A stretch of DNA of 64,000 nt, taken from Ciona intestinalis. Taxonomy: Eukaryota > Chordata > Ascidiacea > Phlebobranchia > Cionidae. The notes below the pieces were generated by a model. It worked only from the letters and a program-made list of their open reading frames with translations. It had not been told where the DNA came from and searched no databases. Every line of letters starts with the position of its first letter. The stretch's first letter is position 1. Position numbers and translations under genes: made by a program. Positions 31,712 through 44,700 of the stretch are shown here, piece after piece. The stretch is taken from contig NW_004190392.2 of assembly GCF_000224145.3 (NCBI RefSeq), positions 46,393-110,392 of the forward strand. Direction: 5' to 3'.

Positions 31712-32499
31712 TTGTATTTTTAGAATAAAAATAAACTAAAATATAAAGCATGTTCCATTTTTTCGTGACTTCAAGCCTGCTTATTGTGCAACCCAAAGCC
31801 TTAAAAGTTGTAACAATTTCTATTGCTTTGGTGTAACCTAATACACAGAGTAACACAACATATACAAAGAGAAGGAAATCAACAGCAAAACAATACTTCT
31901 TTAAACTATGGTTAAAAGTGTGGAAAGAGTATCAGTCAAAAAGAAGGGCTGTTAAACCGAAAACAGCGTGTTCTGTAATATCTTAAAGTTAACGAACGAA
32001 GTAAATAACAACAGACACAACTTTAAATTACTGTAAACTTTACAATATTTCGTAGAAATAAGATGTCAAAAACTGGTCTATACCCGCCTATCAACCTACC
32101 GTTAGCATTAAAGCTTAATGGTCGTACAGGCAGTTAGTTTATATAGAAGTTTATGAGGCGATTTGATTTAGAATTAAAATTTTGGTTTCAAAACAATTTG
32201 GTTGTAGTCGTTTATGTATCAACTTAGTTTAGTGTACTTGTTTACCCCAACGTTTTACTATAAAGTTTACAATGTCTAGTTTACAATGTGATGTTACATA
32301 GAGATTCTAGTACAGTTTTAGTAAAGCATTATCAGTAATATCGTTGTCCCGCATTTGGAGAATATATGAGCTAAAGGTGTCGCATTCTTTCCCATCCTAC
32401 TATATGTTACATTCATTAATTCATAACTGTATATTTAGGCTATATAAGTTACTTTTCGTTTCAGCTGATAGTATATACGCGTAACGGCAGAGATTGACA
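31712..32499. other. Intergenic, membrane-protein gene to GT31 gene
   Basis: No gene seen; a plain AT-rich spacer with the polyadenylation signal at its left end. Confidence 0.4.
31724..31729 (+). promoter_or_regulatory. Polyadenylation signal of membrane-protein gene
   Basis: AATAAA 13 nt after the stop codon at 31711, with another AATAAA-like motif right behind it. Confidence 0.6.
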
Positions 32500-32503
32500 T
32501 TAA

Positions 32504-32738
32504 AGGTGGCTGTACATTGAATGCGTACTGCGTTAACGTACGTAAATCGCATCCGAAAACGGACCGACAGATTACGTACGCAAACGGAACGATTTCGAAT
32601 GGCATTGCGTTAACGGACGTTTCGCAAGTTTCGGACTTAACGCATTCTGTGTAAAGACACTGTCGGAAGCCGTCGGACCGAAGTTTACGTGCGTATCATA
32701 CGCAAACAGACGGAAACGGATTCTGTGTACAGCCACCT
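32504..32738. mobile_element. TTAA-flanked MITE, about 235 bp
   Basis: Terminal inverted repeats AGGTGGCTGTACA (left) and TGTACAGCCACCT (right), flanked on both sides by TTAA (32500-32503 and 32739-32742). A TTAA target duplication is the known hallmark of piggyBac-type transposons. There is no coding capacity, so it would be non-autonomous. The right end is present again just after the assembly gap (34248 on). Confidence 0.7.
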
Positions 32739-32945
32739 TTAATATTAGTATAGAGATTTAAGAGCAATGAGAAATATTGATATTTTGTTGGTTTAAAACT
32801 AAAAGACATAAGCAGCATATATGAATATACTTAAGTACATACGTAGCTTAGGGTCTTTGTTGTCACACTTTTGCTGTGATTTAAAGCTTGTATCATCTGC
32901 TTAGTAAAAGGCCTGAACTTAAAATGTAAACTCAAAAACAAAAAA

Positions 32946-33040
32946 ATGAGAACAGCCATAAAAGGAACCATCTTCTGTTTTGGAATCTTTTCTATTGCAA
33001 TGACATTTTTAAACTTCCGGTTTCAAAAAGGTCCACACAG
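32946..33040 (+). pseudogene. Duplicate first exon of GT31 gene (left copy)
   Basis: An intact 95-bp coding exon, MRTAIKGTIFCFGIFSIAMT onward, with the same donor site and phase as the copy at 34511-34605. It differs at two residues (T8 versus A8, F26 versus L26). If the duplication is a haplotype artefact this is simply the other allele; if real, it is an alternative first exon. Confidence 0.6.
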
Positions 33041-33082
33041 GTAAAAAAAACAAACTCGATTTGATATTAAAGCAAGTATAGT

Positions 33083-33278
33083 AGATTGGAGAAAGATGGG
33101 ACACTATTTCGTTTTATTTTCTCGTCCTATTCTAAAGTAAATAAAGAACATTCAGAGAATTATAAAACCATATCCTCACAGCACCCATAAACCGTTGTTA
33201 ATTGTTTAAAACATGATCATAATATTTGGTTATTATGTGCTAAATGTATCCCATCTTCCCCATAGTACAATATGTTAT
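33083..33278. repeat. Family A MITE-like element
   Basis: GGAGAAAGATGGGACAC at one end and CCCATCTTCCCC at the other, with the interior AAAGAACATTC and TTGTTAATTGTTTAAAAC segments. Also present in the right copy at about 34641-34845. Confidence 0.6.
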
Positions 33279-34197
33279 GATATAAGGCTATAAACACCTT
33301 AAAACGTATATAGAATCGAGTTTTTTTCTGTAAATTACCAGAAATGTAATCGCGTCGTGTTACCACGAAGTAAACTAGAGTAAAGGAGTGTTAAATTCTG
33401 CCGCGATCCAACACAAACCTAACAACATGATAATCCACTAACTACGAATGGTAAACCTATTAAACATGCTTTAAAACACTGCCCCCCTGGTTGACGGTAT
33501 CTATATTATTGCGTAAAACGCATTATCGCGATCAACGCATAAACGAAATAAAATACCCGTTTCAAGTTGTGTTTTAGCCTCATATATTTACCATGTTTTG
33601 TTTGAGTCGTATAAATACCGAGTGTAGTCCAACTGCCGTCTTTGTGTGTCCAATATAGAGTTTAACCGAACTTGTTAGGTGCTGTTTGTGTTTCCTTTTG
33701 TAGGAAGGTGTAAAACAGCTTTATTTACTTTACCAAGTATTTAGGAGGTTCTAAAAGGCTTAAATGTTAAAGAGGTACATGCATCATACTTTAACCTCAC
33801 GTAGGAGGTATTTTAGCCTTTTTATATAGGACTACATTAAAATATTCACACAAACGGTTGAAATGAACCGGATCGCGATTCGCTATTTGAATAACAATGG
33901 AACGTAACTCATCCCGTATAGCGGTTTAAACCAACGTCACGTTAGGAAACGGCGCTTGTGTCCGCCATTACGGAGCCCACAGAGCGTGAAATACAAATGC
34001 ATGGTCGGCCCATACAAATGCATGGTCGGCGTATGCTTATTGGGTTCTTGTAAGCGATACAAAGCTAGAAAACACGCATAGTGGTTGTTTTAACATTTAA
34101 AATATAGGTTATAATATAAATCATTTTAAAAGCGGAAGTATAAAAACTTTTGTTCAATCCTTCTTTTCTAATAAATAATAATGTTAAAAAATACACA

Positions 34198-34247
34198 NNN
34201 NNNNNNNNNNNNNNNNNNNNNNNNNNNNNNNNNNNNNNNNNNNNNNN
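34198..34247. other. Assembly gap of 50 N
   Basis: A run of exactly 50 N between the two near-identical copies; gap size is probably arbitrary. Confidence 0.98.
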
Positions 34248-35975
34248 GAAGTTTACGTGCGTATCATACGCAAACAGACGGAAACGGATTCTGTGTACAG
34301 CCACCTTTAATATTAGTATAGAGATTTAAGAGCAATGAGAAATATTGATATTTTGTTGGTTTAAAACTAAAAGACATAAGCAGCATATATGAATATACTT
34401 AAGTACAGTAGCTTAGGGTCTTTGTTGTCCCACTTTTGCTGTGATTTAAAGCTTGTATCATCTGCTTAGTAAAAGGCCTGAACTTAAGATGTAAACTCAA
34501 AAATAAAAAAATGAGGACAGCCATAAAAGGAGCCATCTTCTGTTTTGGAATCTTTTCTATTGCAATGACATTTTTAAACTTCCGGTTGCAAAAAGGTCCA
34601 CACAGGTAAAAAAACAACTCGATTTGGTATTAAAGCAAGTAGTATAGTAGATTGGGGAAAGATGGGACACTATTTTTTTTTATTTTCTCGTCTTATTCCA
34701 AAGTAAATAAAGAACATTCAGAGAATTATAAAACCATATCCTCACAGCACCCATAAACCGTTGTTAATTGTTTAAAACATGATCATAATATTTGGTTATT
34801 ATGTGCTAAATGTATCCCATCTTCCCCCATAGTACAATATGTTATGATATAAGGCTATGTTTTTGAACTTTGTATACCTATTTTGAGGGATTCGAGATAT
34901 TCTAACAAAAATATGTTTACAATAGTGTTATAACATAATGTTTCTGTCCATATCATTTATGACTGTTACTCTTTGTGGTCAAATATTGCATCCTAATACA
35001 AGTAATTTGATGTTGAATTAAAACTGTTCGAGAGTCTGTTTGGTGTTTATATTAAAACACTTTAAAACGTATATAGAATCGAGTTTTTGTCTGTAAATCA
35101 CCACAAATTTGATCACTGTTGTGTTACCACGAAGTAAATTATGCCGCGATCCACCACAGCCAAACCTAACAACATAATGATCCACTAACTACGAATGGTA
35201 AACATATTAAACATGCTTTAAAACACTGCCCCCTGGTTGACGGTATCTATATTATTGCGTAAAACGCATTATCGCGATCAACGCATAAACGAAATAAAAT
35301 ACCCGTTTCAAGTTGTGTTTTAGCCTCATATATTTACCATGTTTTGTTTGAGTCGTATAAATACCGAGTGTAGTCCAACTGCCGTCTTTGTCTTTGTGTG
35401 TCCAATATAGAGCAAAAGTGGTGACTTTGGCTATGGTGTTTAACCGAACTTGTTAGGTGTTGTTTGTGTTTTCTTTTGTGGGAAGGTGTAAAACAGCTTT
35501 ATTTACTTTACCAAGTATTTAGGAGGTTCTAAAATTTAGGAGGGCTTAAATGTTAAAGAGGTACATGCATCATACTTTAACCTCACGTAGGAGGTATTTT
35601 AGCCTTTTGATTTAGGACTACATTAAAATATTCACACAAACGGTTGAAATGAGCCGGATCGCGATTCGCTATTTGAATAACAATGGAACAGTCTAGACCG
35701 CAACTCATAACGTATAGCGGTTTAAACCAACGTCACGTTAGGAAACGGCGCTTGTGTCCGCCATTACGGAGCCCACAGAGCGTGAATCGCCCATACAAAT
35801 GCATGGTCGGCGTATGCTTATTTGGTTCTTGTAAGCGATACAAAGCTAGAAAACACGCATAGTGGTTGTTTTAACATTTAAAATATAAGTTATAATATAA
35901 ATCATTTTAAAAGCGGAAGTATAAAAACTTTTGTTCAATCCTTCTTTTCTAATAAATAATAATGTTAAAAATTTA
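34248..35975. repeat. Right copy of gap-flanking duplication
   Basis: Matches 32679-34197 nearly base for base. It has an extra segment of roughly 180 bp at about 34,860-35,040 and small indels. It continues directly into exon 2 of the GT31 gene, so this copy is the one joined to the rest of the gene. Confidence 0.8.
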
Positions 35976-37365
35976 CACATCTTATTTTTTTAGGTTACCA
36001 AATCGCATGCATACTGACCAAAACAGTGTTGCTGAGAGAACAGAATATACTACTGTGGAAGAAATAACAGAAACAACAACAAAAACAACAACCACAACTA
36101 CAATACCAAAAACAACAACGACTACAACACCAAAAATAGCAACAACAACAATAACAGACAAACTATTACCAGATGAAACAAGAAAATATTATGCATTGGA
36201 ACCTTGGAAAGTTAAATTGAATATAAATGTGTCAAACAACGATCCAGGTAAACACACTATAGCATTCCAAAACAATTTAAACTTGAAACGCTTTAATTTA
36301 AACTTGAAACGTTTTAAAATATTGTTTTGTGACAGATACAACGTGGCGGATGGTTACGTTTGTAAAATCAACCGCCACGAGGCATAAAGAACGAGAACTG
36401 ATCCGCCGCACGTGGGCGTCAATAAGCTTAGTAAGTGGAACTAGGTTCGAGACCATTTTCGTGATAGGGGAAGCACCTTCGGAAACCGCTAAAGCGTTAA
36501 TAAAAGAAGAGAGCGAGCGATATGGGGATATTCTTCATTTTAATGGCCCGGACAATTATACGTACGTGTTTTTCTTATATACTTCGTTTATATGTTTATA
36601 TGCTTTCCTTTATGTGCTCTTAAATTCGTGTGGGTGGTGGTGCGAGCGAGCACGAAGTGTATGAAACAGAAATGCAGTATTATAACGACTGTCGTTGCCC
36701 TGCACACGAAGATTAATAATTTTCCTGGAAACCCGGATTTAAGCGATAGTTGGCCCATAACCCTTTGTAGGGGGTTACTGTTTAAACGTGCATTAACTGA
36801 ATTTACACAGTTTTAAGATTTTTGCAGACATATTTGTTCAAAAACTTTATCGGGCATGAAGTGGGCTAAAGAAAATCTCTCGCCGGAAACTTTCTACACG
36901 TCATCAGACGATGACGTCACAGTAGACCTCGCGGAAGTGATACAGAACATCGAAACCAACATAGAGAAAGCCTCTAGTGAAAAATGGCCAGAGTTTCCTA
37001 TTCTATGCGGCTATCTGAAAGGGAAGACGGACCCGCCGCATAGAGATAAAAACGACAAGTGGTATATACCGTCCTCTATTTATAAATGGACAGTTTTCCC
37101 GCAATTTTGCTTCGGCGCCTACTATACCACTTCCGTGAGTGTAGTGAGTCAGCTGTATACGGAAGCACTAACTAGTAAGGTGCTGGGGCATTTGGACGAC
37201 GTGTGGCTTACTGGGGTGGTACGCGAAAGAATAGGCATGCCTGATACTATGGTGATAGCGCCCCAAACTTTCTATGTAAAACATAGACCAAGCTCGTTCG
37301 ACAATGAATGGAAAAAAGCCATTGCAAAGTTAAGGGAAAGGTCTAAGGATATTCAGTATCATTGA
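34511..37365 (+). CDS. Beta-1,3-galactosyltransferase-like (GT31 family)
   Basis: Four exons, 34511-34605, 35994-36247, 36336-36561 and 36828-37365, in phase and GT-AG, give 370 residues. A short cytosolic tail is followed by a signal anchor (residues about 9-24), so it is a type II Golgi protein. A long Thr-rich stem (about 55-85) is likely O-glycosylated. The GT31 catalytic domain starts at MVTFVKSTATRHKEREL and RRTWAS. It carries SSDDDVTVD (residues 217-225; the DDD is the DxD-type UDP-sugar/Mn site). Then come CGYLKGKTDP and FPQFCFGAYYTT, and the late acidic LGHLDDVWLTGVV that corresponds to the conserved E/D-DV motif. By family it would transfer Gal or GlcNAc in beta-1,3 linkage to a glycan acceptor; donor and acceptor cannot be told from sequence. 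Closest named paralogue not assigned. Confidence 0.88.
36648..36718. repeat. Family B repeat fragment
   Basis: GAGCGAGCACGAAGTGTATGAAACAGAA followed by ATTATAACGACTGTCGTTGCCC, in GT31 intron 3. This family (about 100-130 bp; GTTACATA, GTAACT, GGCACGAGGTGTATGAAACAGAACAC, GTTATAACGACTGTCGTTGCC) recurs at about 3150, 7245, 7920, 44255, 47530, 50565, 51015, 52125, 54125, 59280 and 60540. Confidence 0.6.
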
Positions 37366-38745
37366 GCTTAATGTAATAGCACTGATACGTAGTTTTATTA
37401 CCTTTATTTGTTTGTTAGATTAAGGTAGCGAAGATCCACAAATGCTTGAAACGAAAAGACAAATTACAGCGATAAAACAACAGTTGTTAAAACACGCTTA
37501 TAGTTAAAATATATTTTAGTTTAATTTGAAGAAAATAAGCGTCGCTACACCCAGAAAATATGTAGTTTTTTTATCTACATGAATACACTGTGTATGAAGG
37601 AATCAATAGATGAATGAAACTTGTTTATCCTCCCTTGGCGGGACAACGGCTCTATAGGAAATTATTTTGTTTCTTAATGTGTCGCTGTCAACTTAGAATG
37701 GGATTATGTATGTAATTTATAGTTTGTGACACAATACATTTTATACAAGTTACGCAAATACATAATATGTATCTACATACAAAAAACCTTTGACTCTTTT
37801 TAAATATAGTGGGGGTGGGATGGCGGGTGGGGAAGATGGGACATCTTTTACTTCTATTTTATCGTCCCAGTATTTGGTAGTAAACAATAAACATTCAAAG
37901 AATTATAAAACGGTATCTTCACGACTCCCGTAGACCGTTGTTTATTGTTTAAAACACGATTAGGATATTTGGATATTATTTGCCAAAGTAGTCCCGTTTT
38001 ACCCCGCACAGTACTAAATTAACTTTAAACGAATATTGCCTAAGGCTTTACAGCGTTCTAAGATCACGAACACGTGTACACGTCATCACGCTTTATAGGC
38101 AAGAGACCATAGCAGTCAGCTTAATCGAGTTACATGCTGAGCGCAATACATAGTTGTTGTTCTAGTTGTAATACTTTGAGACAGTTACTTTTGTTTAGTA
38201 CATGACAATCATTATTACAGTCAAATCTTTTCAATATGAGTGAGGTCCTACATCGGGGCATGGTAGGAAATCTTGAATTTAGGCTTGAGTTGGCCTAATA
38301 CACAAATTGTTGCCGGTTTTATAGTATAATATTTTATATGTTAGGAAGTGCTGTGGGATTATATTAACTTGTTTTCTGCTCAGTAAAGCGTAGCATAGAA
38401 TGCAGAAAAAAAAACAACAAAATCAATGAATACCTTTTTCACAAAGTCTGTACATTGCGACCGCTGACCAAATTGCTATTACAGTGTCTGGCATTTCTTA
38501 AAGTGTGTATTGTGTATAACTGCCCCTGGAGAGCTACCGTATGGTTTTGTATTTAAGTGCCATTGAAAACAGCCAAGCACTGCTGGAGACGTAGCTTGCG
38601 TACATTATTGTAAATTCTCTGAGGTCGTCCCTGAAAAGCTATGGAGGGAGTTTTGCACTACGATTTCCTGTCAAGGCACCTCAGTGTAATTAGCGAGGCC
38701 TAATGCGTGCATTGCCAACATTACTTTCAGCTGTACTATAGGAAA
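37366..38745. other. Intergenic, GT31 gene to METTL24-like gene
   Basis: Contains a family A element at about 37,806-38,014. No gene seen. Confidence 0.4.
37806..38014. repeat. Family A MITE-like element
   Basis: GGGTGGGGAAGATGGGACA at the left and CCCGTTTTACCCCGCACAG at the right, with the interior GGTAGTAAACAATAAACATTC and ACCGTTGTTTATTGTTTAAA segments. Confidence 0.6.
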
Positions 38746-41700
38746 ATGGCCAGGTCTCAGCCCATTGTAGTTATTATATTAATTGGTGTTATCTTAATAT
38801 TGTTCTGGAAATGGAAGTTTGATTTGAAAATGATGTCGTTTAAACAAGAAGGTATGATAAAACCACTTTGTTAGTATTGATTTTGTATTATATAGGAATC
38901 TACAGTGTAACAAGGTTTATACGTGTTATTGTATAGTAGGGTGGGATAAGGTAGAAAATGTTTACAATCTATTTTATCATCCCATTTGGTAGTAAATAAA
39001 GAACATTCAATGAGTTTTATAACCGTGAATGTGACGACTTTAGAATGGGTTGGTAATTGTTTAAAACTTTCAAACATGATTAAGATATATGTGATATTAT
39101 GTGCTTATAAGTGTGTTTATCTTATCTCAAAGTACTATATGCCAGTATATATCTACACCACTTATAAACAATTTCGTACAGCAATTTAGGGTAAGATGAA
39201 ACACCTTTAGCACATAATATTCAAATATCCTAATCGAGTTTCAAACAAATATGAACGCCCTATGGGACCCGTGAGGAAACGGTTTTATAATTCTTAAAAT
39301 AATGTATTGTTTACAACCAAATGTGATGAAAAACAGAATGAAAAAGTGTCCCGTCTTCCCCCAATCTGCCATATAACTGTAAAGCGTTCCTAATGGCGGT
39401 GGTATATCATGTATACTTGATTCAAAGAGTTGAACGCGATACTTTGTTCGAGCGTGGCTAGACAGGCCACTGAATCACATTAGAAGGAAGTAGATACGTC
39501 ACTTTGCTGGCGTTTAAATAATTTAAACATAATAGGGAGAGTAACCAAGGACAGCCGTGCAGCGCCGTTTACCATGCATACGTGCATGGGTTTTGCCCTC
39601 TTTGTACTAGAGCAGTAAAACGAAATATGCATGAATAAATGAATAAATTAATATAGCTTTTGAAAATCAACAGAGCTATTTTATAAATTGTGTGACACAT
39701 TAAAAAATACTGGTTCGTAATATTACATGACTCAATGATTTGTCATAGTTTAATCAAATAAAAAACAAACGGCAATTCGTACATTAAGCGCCCATTTAGA
39801 ATAAATATAACACCCGAATAAGAATATGCTTCTTAAAACAATAAGAACAACACATTCTTTTAAAGTAAAGTCAAATAAACTATATAGAGGTACGGTATAA
39901 CAGCATAGCGCATTAAACTTTGATATTTTAAAGCAGAAAAGCGGTTAAAACAAGTTAAATAAACGGCTATAATTAGCCTGAAGCGTAATTCAATCTTAAA
40001 GACTGTAATTGATAACTGAATAAATCCCGAAAAAAACAGCAATTCACTTTGTTAAACGTGTTAGCTTCGTATGTAGAAATAACTGATGTACACTACGTCA
40101 TTTAACTGGCTTGTAAAGTCACCGAAACTAACTGCTGTGTTAGACATATAGGGAAGGGAAGACGGAACACCTTTTGCATATAATATCCAAATATCCTAAT
40201 CGTGTTTTAAACAATTAACAACGGTCGACGGGAGTCGTGAGAATACGGTTTTATAATTCTTTATATGTTCTTTGTTTACTTTCAAATGGTACAAGAAAAT
40301 AGAATGAAAAGGTGTATTATCTTAGCCCACCAATTGATACGTTTGCCGATACCCAAACTATATACAAACTATATACCCGTATCTTTACGACCCATATACT
40401 GTTGTTAGTTGTTACAATCATGATTAAGAAATCTGGAATAATATGTAGTATCGTTTTCATCCTATACCCTGCAATATACTTGGCATAAATGTATTTAGGT
40501 TTGTATCTGCTTGCTATCAATTCGGATGCCATAACTTCGTTCCATGGTTCTAATAAACCGTGTAATGGTAAACCACTGTACATATGCATGTGTGGTGCTG
40601 TTTTATGTTGAATAAATAATACCAATAGTTTAAGCAAATATAGTACTGATATTTTTGGCACATTCTTCAATAATTTTGTGTTTGCTTTGCAGAAAGACCG
40701 TCTTTGTCACAATTATTAGAAAGTAAGTTTTGTCCTGTTTCACGTGCTTGTTAACCTAAAACTTTGTGCTTAAGAGTACTGGAGGTAAGGTGGTACATCT
40801 TTAGCACATAATATCCAAATATCCTGATCGTGTTTTAAACAATTAAACAACGGTTTTTGAGAGAGGGAATCAACAGCAAAACAACATGTCAGTTGAAAAG
40901 CGTGGTTGTTGCACGCAGCAGTTAGAAGCAACAATATAGGTTTACTGATAATATTGATTTTTAATTTAAGTTTAAATTAGTAGGGTATATTACTGAAACC
41001 GTTTGAGTGTTTTACTCGTCTATTGTTTAAAGTGGTGCTCAACAAGTTTTAGGTAATGGCTCAAAGTATTTCTAGCCTTCCCTGAAATATACACTTGTTT
41101 ACTCTTGATTATTTTAATTTTTCTATCTTTTTTCAGGTAATCTTATTCATTCAGATTTTACGGGTAAGTGTAAATTAATTCATTTAAATCTTTTAATAGT
41201 GCGGTTCAGTTTTGTTTATTTGTTGTGTTCATTTTAAGCGTGATTTGTTCTTCTATTTTTACATTAAGCGTTATAACGACAGTTTATTCGACTTTGAAAA
41301 CATGGGCCATCCTATACCCCAATACAAGCATAAAGCATGCGAGAAACTCGTAACATTTATAAGATATTAATATTTTTCAGACCATGACAAGCCACCTCCA
41401 CCTATAGAGGAAAGTAAGTATTAATTACTTTATATTTAAACACTGCATCAAACTATCGCATCTAAAACTATACGTTAGTTTATGGGCTCAATTTCAGGTC
41501 CATAGGACCCCATCCATGTAGATTACCACTGTAACAAAACCAATTGCAACTTAAACTAAATACTTTTTTGTGTAAACTGGTGCCTGCTAATCGTAATTAC
41601 TAGTTAGGAAGGTTGCTAACCATGTTCAAATGTACCACATTATAGAGCTAAACATATACAATTCACTTTATAAATAAAACAATAGTTCCTAAAATTCTGG

Positions 41701-44700
41701 TCTTAGAAATCCAGCCATGTCTAAGTATTATCTAAAAAATAATCTCTAAAAGCCATATATATAATCGACACAACCAAAAGTAAATAAAAAAAACAAATCG
41801 AAAATTTTGTTTCCAGTTTTGGCAAACAAGCCATTGGGGCCTCCTGGCCATTCCAGTGCTGAACAAGAATTGGAAAGAATATGGAATTATGCTTATACGA
41901 AGCAGGTATTTACTTTGATATTCAACTTGTCTTAGAACAATAACAAATTCCGTTATAAAATGCAAGCATAAAACAGGTCTCACATTTTTAACACCACTGG
42001 CAACAGTGGGTATTAGGCATGAATATATAATGCGTGCCTGGTGTATATAAGAAGACAACTATGTTATAAATCGACATTGAGTGTGACTTGTATGAATTCA
42101 TCATACGTAGGCTACATAATGTATAAGAAGACGCTCGTTTTATAACTGCACAATGAACATAAGCAATGAAACACCATAGTTTGTATAAAAACACACTCAT
42201 GTTATAACTCGACAAACATGAAGTATATGAACTTATATCCATATATAAACGTGTTCGATTCCTCAACAGTACAAATGCACAAATAGTCTTTATCTTGGCG
42301 GTGACCCTAAAGTCCTCATGGACGGAGCATACGACGTTTGTATAGAACCCCAGTTCTGGAAAACAAGGGAACCAGGCTACAAATGCCTAATGTATTCGTT
42401 CGGAGTGGGAAACGATTTTTCGTTTGACGATGAAATGGCAAAGCAAGGTTGTGAGGTTCACTCATTTGACCCAAGTAAGTAAAATGTGGATTTACCAAAC
42501 TCAAAACGAAATCTTAGGCCCCATGGTGTTCCTTGCCAAAGGGAACACATTTATATAGAATAGGCCAATAGGGTAATGGGAATGCTCTGGTTTAAGTCCA
42601 AGGTCCCGTGGTATGGCTCGATAAAGGATCTCACCCATACAGAATAGAACAAATTGTTTTAACACTACTTCACCCATATAGAATATGGCTCAATTTGTAT
42701 TTAACATTACTTTGTGTAGTTTAGCATAAAAGTTTTAGTATGGGTATACGACCGATGTCTTTTGATTTTCTTCACATTTCTTGATGGCCGAACAAACTTT
42801 ATTCAAGGGTATACCAACATGTTAAAAGTTAAAAACAACATTAACAGTTGCCAAATTAAACGTATCCTTATACAAACATCATTTGTTGATCTAAAATCAA
42901 CTGCCAGGTTATACCAATAGGTTTAATATAACACCAGTATACTATTCTGCTGTGCACACAAGTTAAAGTAATAGAGGGACACAGGATATCACGACCTACA
43001 GACGTTAACAAGTGCAACGACCAACGCGCCTTAGCTTGCAAGGCCTAACTAATACACTGAACAAAACAACCGGCAAAAAAAACGAATCTAAAAAGCTGTT
43101 TAGTCCTGACACTTTAAAATAAAACATAGTAAAAACCCAATTGCATTTTATGTGTTACGGTTCGTTTAAAGGGGAACTTTTAACAGCAAATAAGATTATT
43201 CGTATTATGATTCAGTTTGTCCTTGTCCTAAAACAACTGATAACTGCTACAGTTAACTGTAAAGAAAAGAAAAAGTGTAACAGACCCACACAATAAAACC
43301 AAACCCTGATTTTTTGTTTTAAAAAAATCCATACGGTAAGGTTCTTAGAGCAAATTTGACCCATTTTACACCAACACCCAGGCTGCTTTCATATATCGTT
43401 TATATATCCAGTGTAACTGCGCTTGCCACAACTTAGCTTATGGCCTGAATTTATATTTAAAATAATTTATTTTCTAGCGATGACATTTAATGACGGTATG
43501 GTCAGGGAAAGCGGAGTCACATTTCACAAGATTGGTGTTTCTGATCAAGACGTGGACCGAAACGCAAACGGTTGGAAAATGCGAACTTTAAGTGAGTAGA
43601 TAACGCATAACTTAAGTCACGCTTAAAATTCCAATTTCTAACAATCCATTTAAATAACTCAAATTCTCATTGTTTTCTAACAAAGCATTTTAGACAGTTT
43701 AAATTTCAAATGTTTTTTTGTTGGCGCCTTTTTGTCATTATAGAGTATAACATAAATTTCACTTGTTTAGATATGATAGCGAATGTCAAATTGATTGAAC
43801 TTATTAGAGCAACGAATAGAAGGGAATTAGCTACAAAACGGCAGTCGTTGCAATACTGTAACAGCTTATTTTATATGTTAATTATTAGCGCCTACTAAAG
43901 CTGAAGCCAATACGTAAATATGCTCTGTGTATAGGGCTATGTACGCCACTGCGCCTTAGCCTATAAAACTTGATTAGTACCGCCTCATAAACAGATTACT
44001 CAACAGCAATGCGTTGGCAAAGTAACCGCAAGTCTAGATACCCCATACAGCTTAAAGCGTTTTACTCCTTCGACAAAAATCCGACTTAATTTTTACGACG
44101 TGATTTTAGAACTGCTAACATGTGTGTGTATGTGTCCTTAGGCAAGTGACTTAACAGCAATTGCTCCAACCCAGTGGACCTTTAGGATTGTTAAAATTGT
44201 CACCAACACATTAAAATTAAAAAAAATCAATATGAAGTAATCACCCACAAAGTTACAAACTTGTAACTCGTAAACGTGCACGAGGTGTATGAAACAGAAC
44301 CCGCGTTATAACGACTGTTGTTTTCCGCCACGAGTAAACAAGTTTTTGTTTTCATTTTAGAAACACTGTTGAAAGAACTCGGACACAATGGACGGTATTT
44401 AGATTACTTGAAAGTAGATACAGATGCGCCTGGAAGAGGCGGGTTCGAAGATACGGTATATACTATGTTACTGTATCCTGTTATCGTGTGTTAACTCATA
44501 CGTCCTGCAATTACCGCTTTAATGGCTGGTGTGCGTGTTCGTAGCGTATAATGCTGTACGTGTACAGCGTCACATCTCAGTTGTTGTTTAGTAAGATTAT
44601 CAGCTGCACCATATGTTGTTTTTCGCTGACAAAACAACGAGAGCTAATTAGACTGTAACGTTTACAAAAGACTGATACATTTTTAAAGCTACTGGGTGTA

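Larger units (their letters stand above)
32679..34197. repeat. Left copy of gap-flanking duplication
   Basis: About 1.5 kb that is nearly identical to 34248-35975, with scattered substitutions and small indels. It contains the GT31 gene's first exon. Most simply the second haplotype of one locus placed in tandem by the assembler. Confidence 0.8.
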
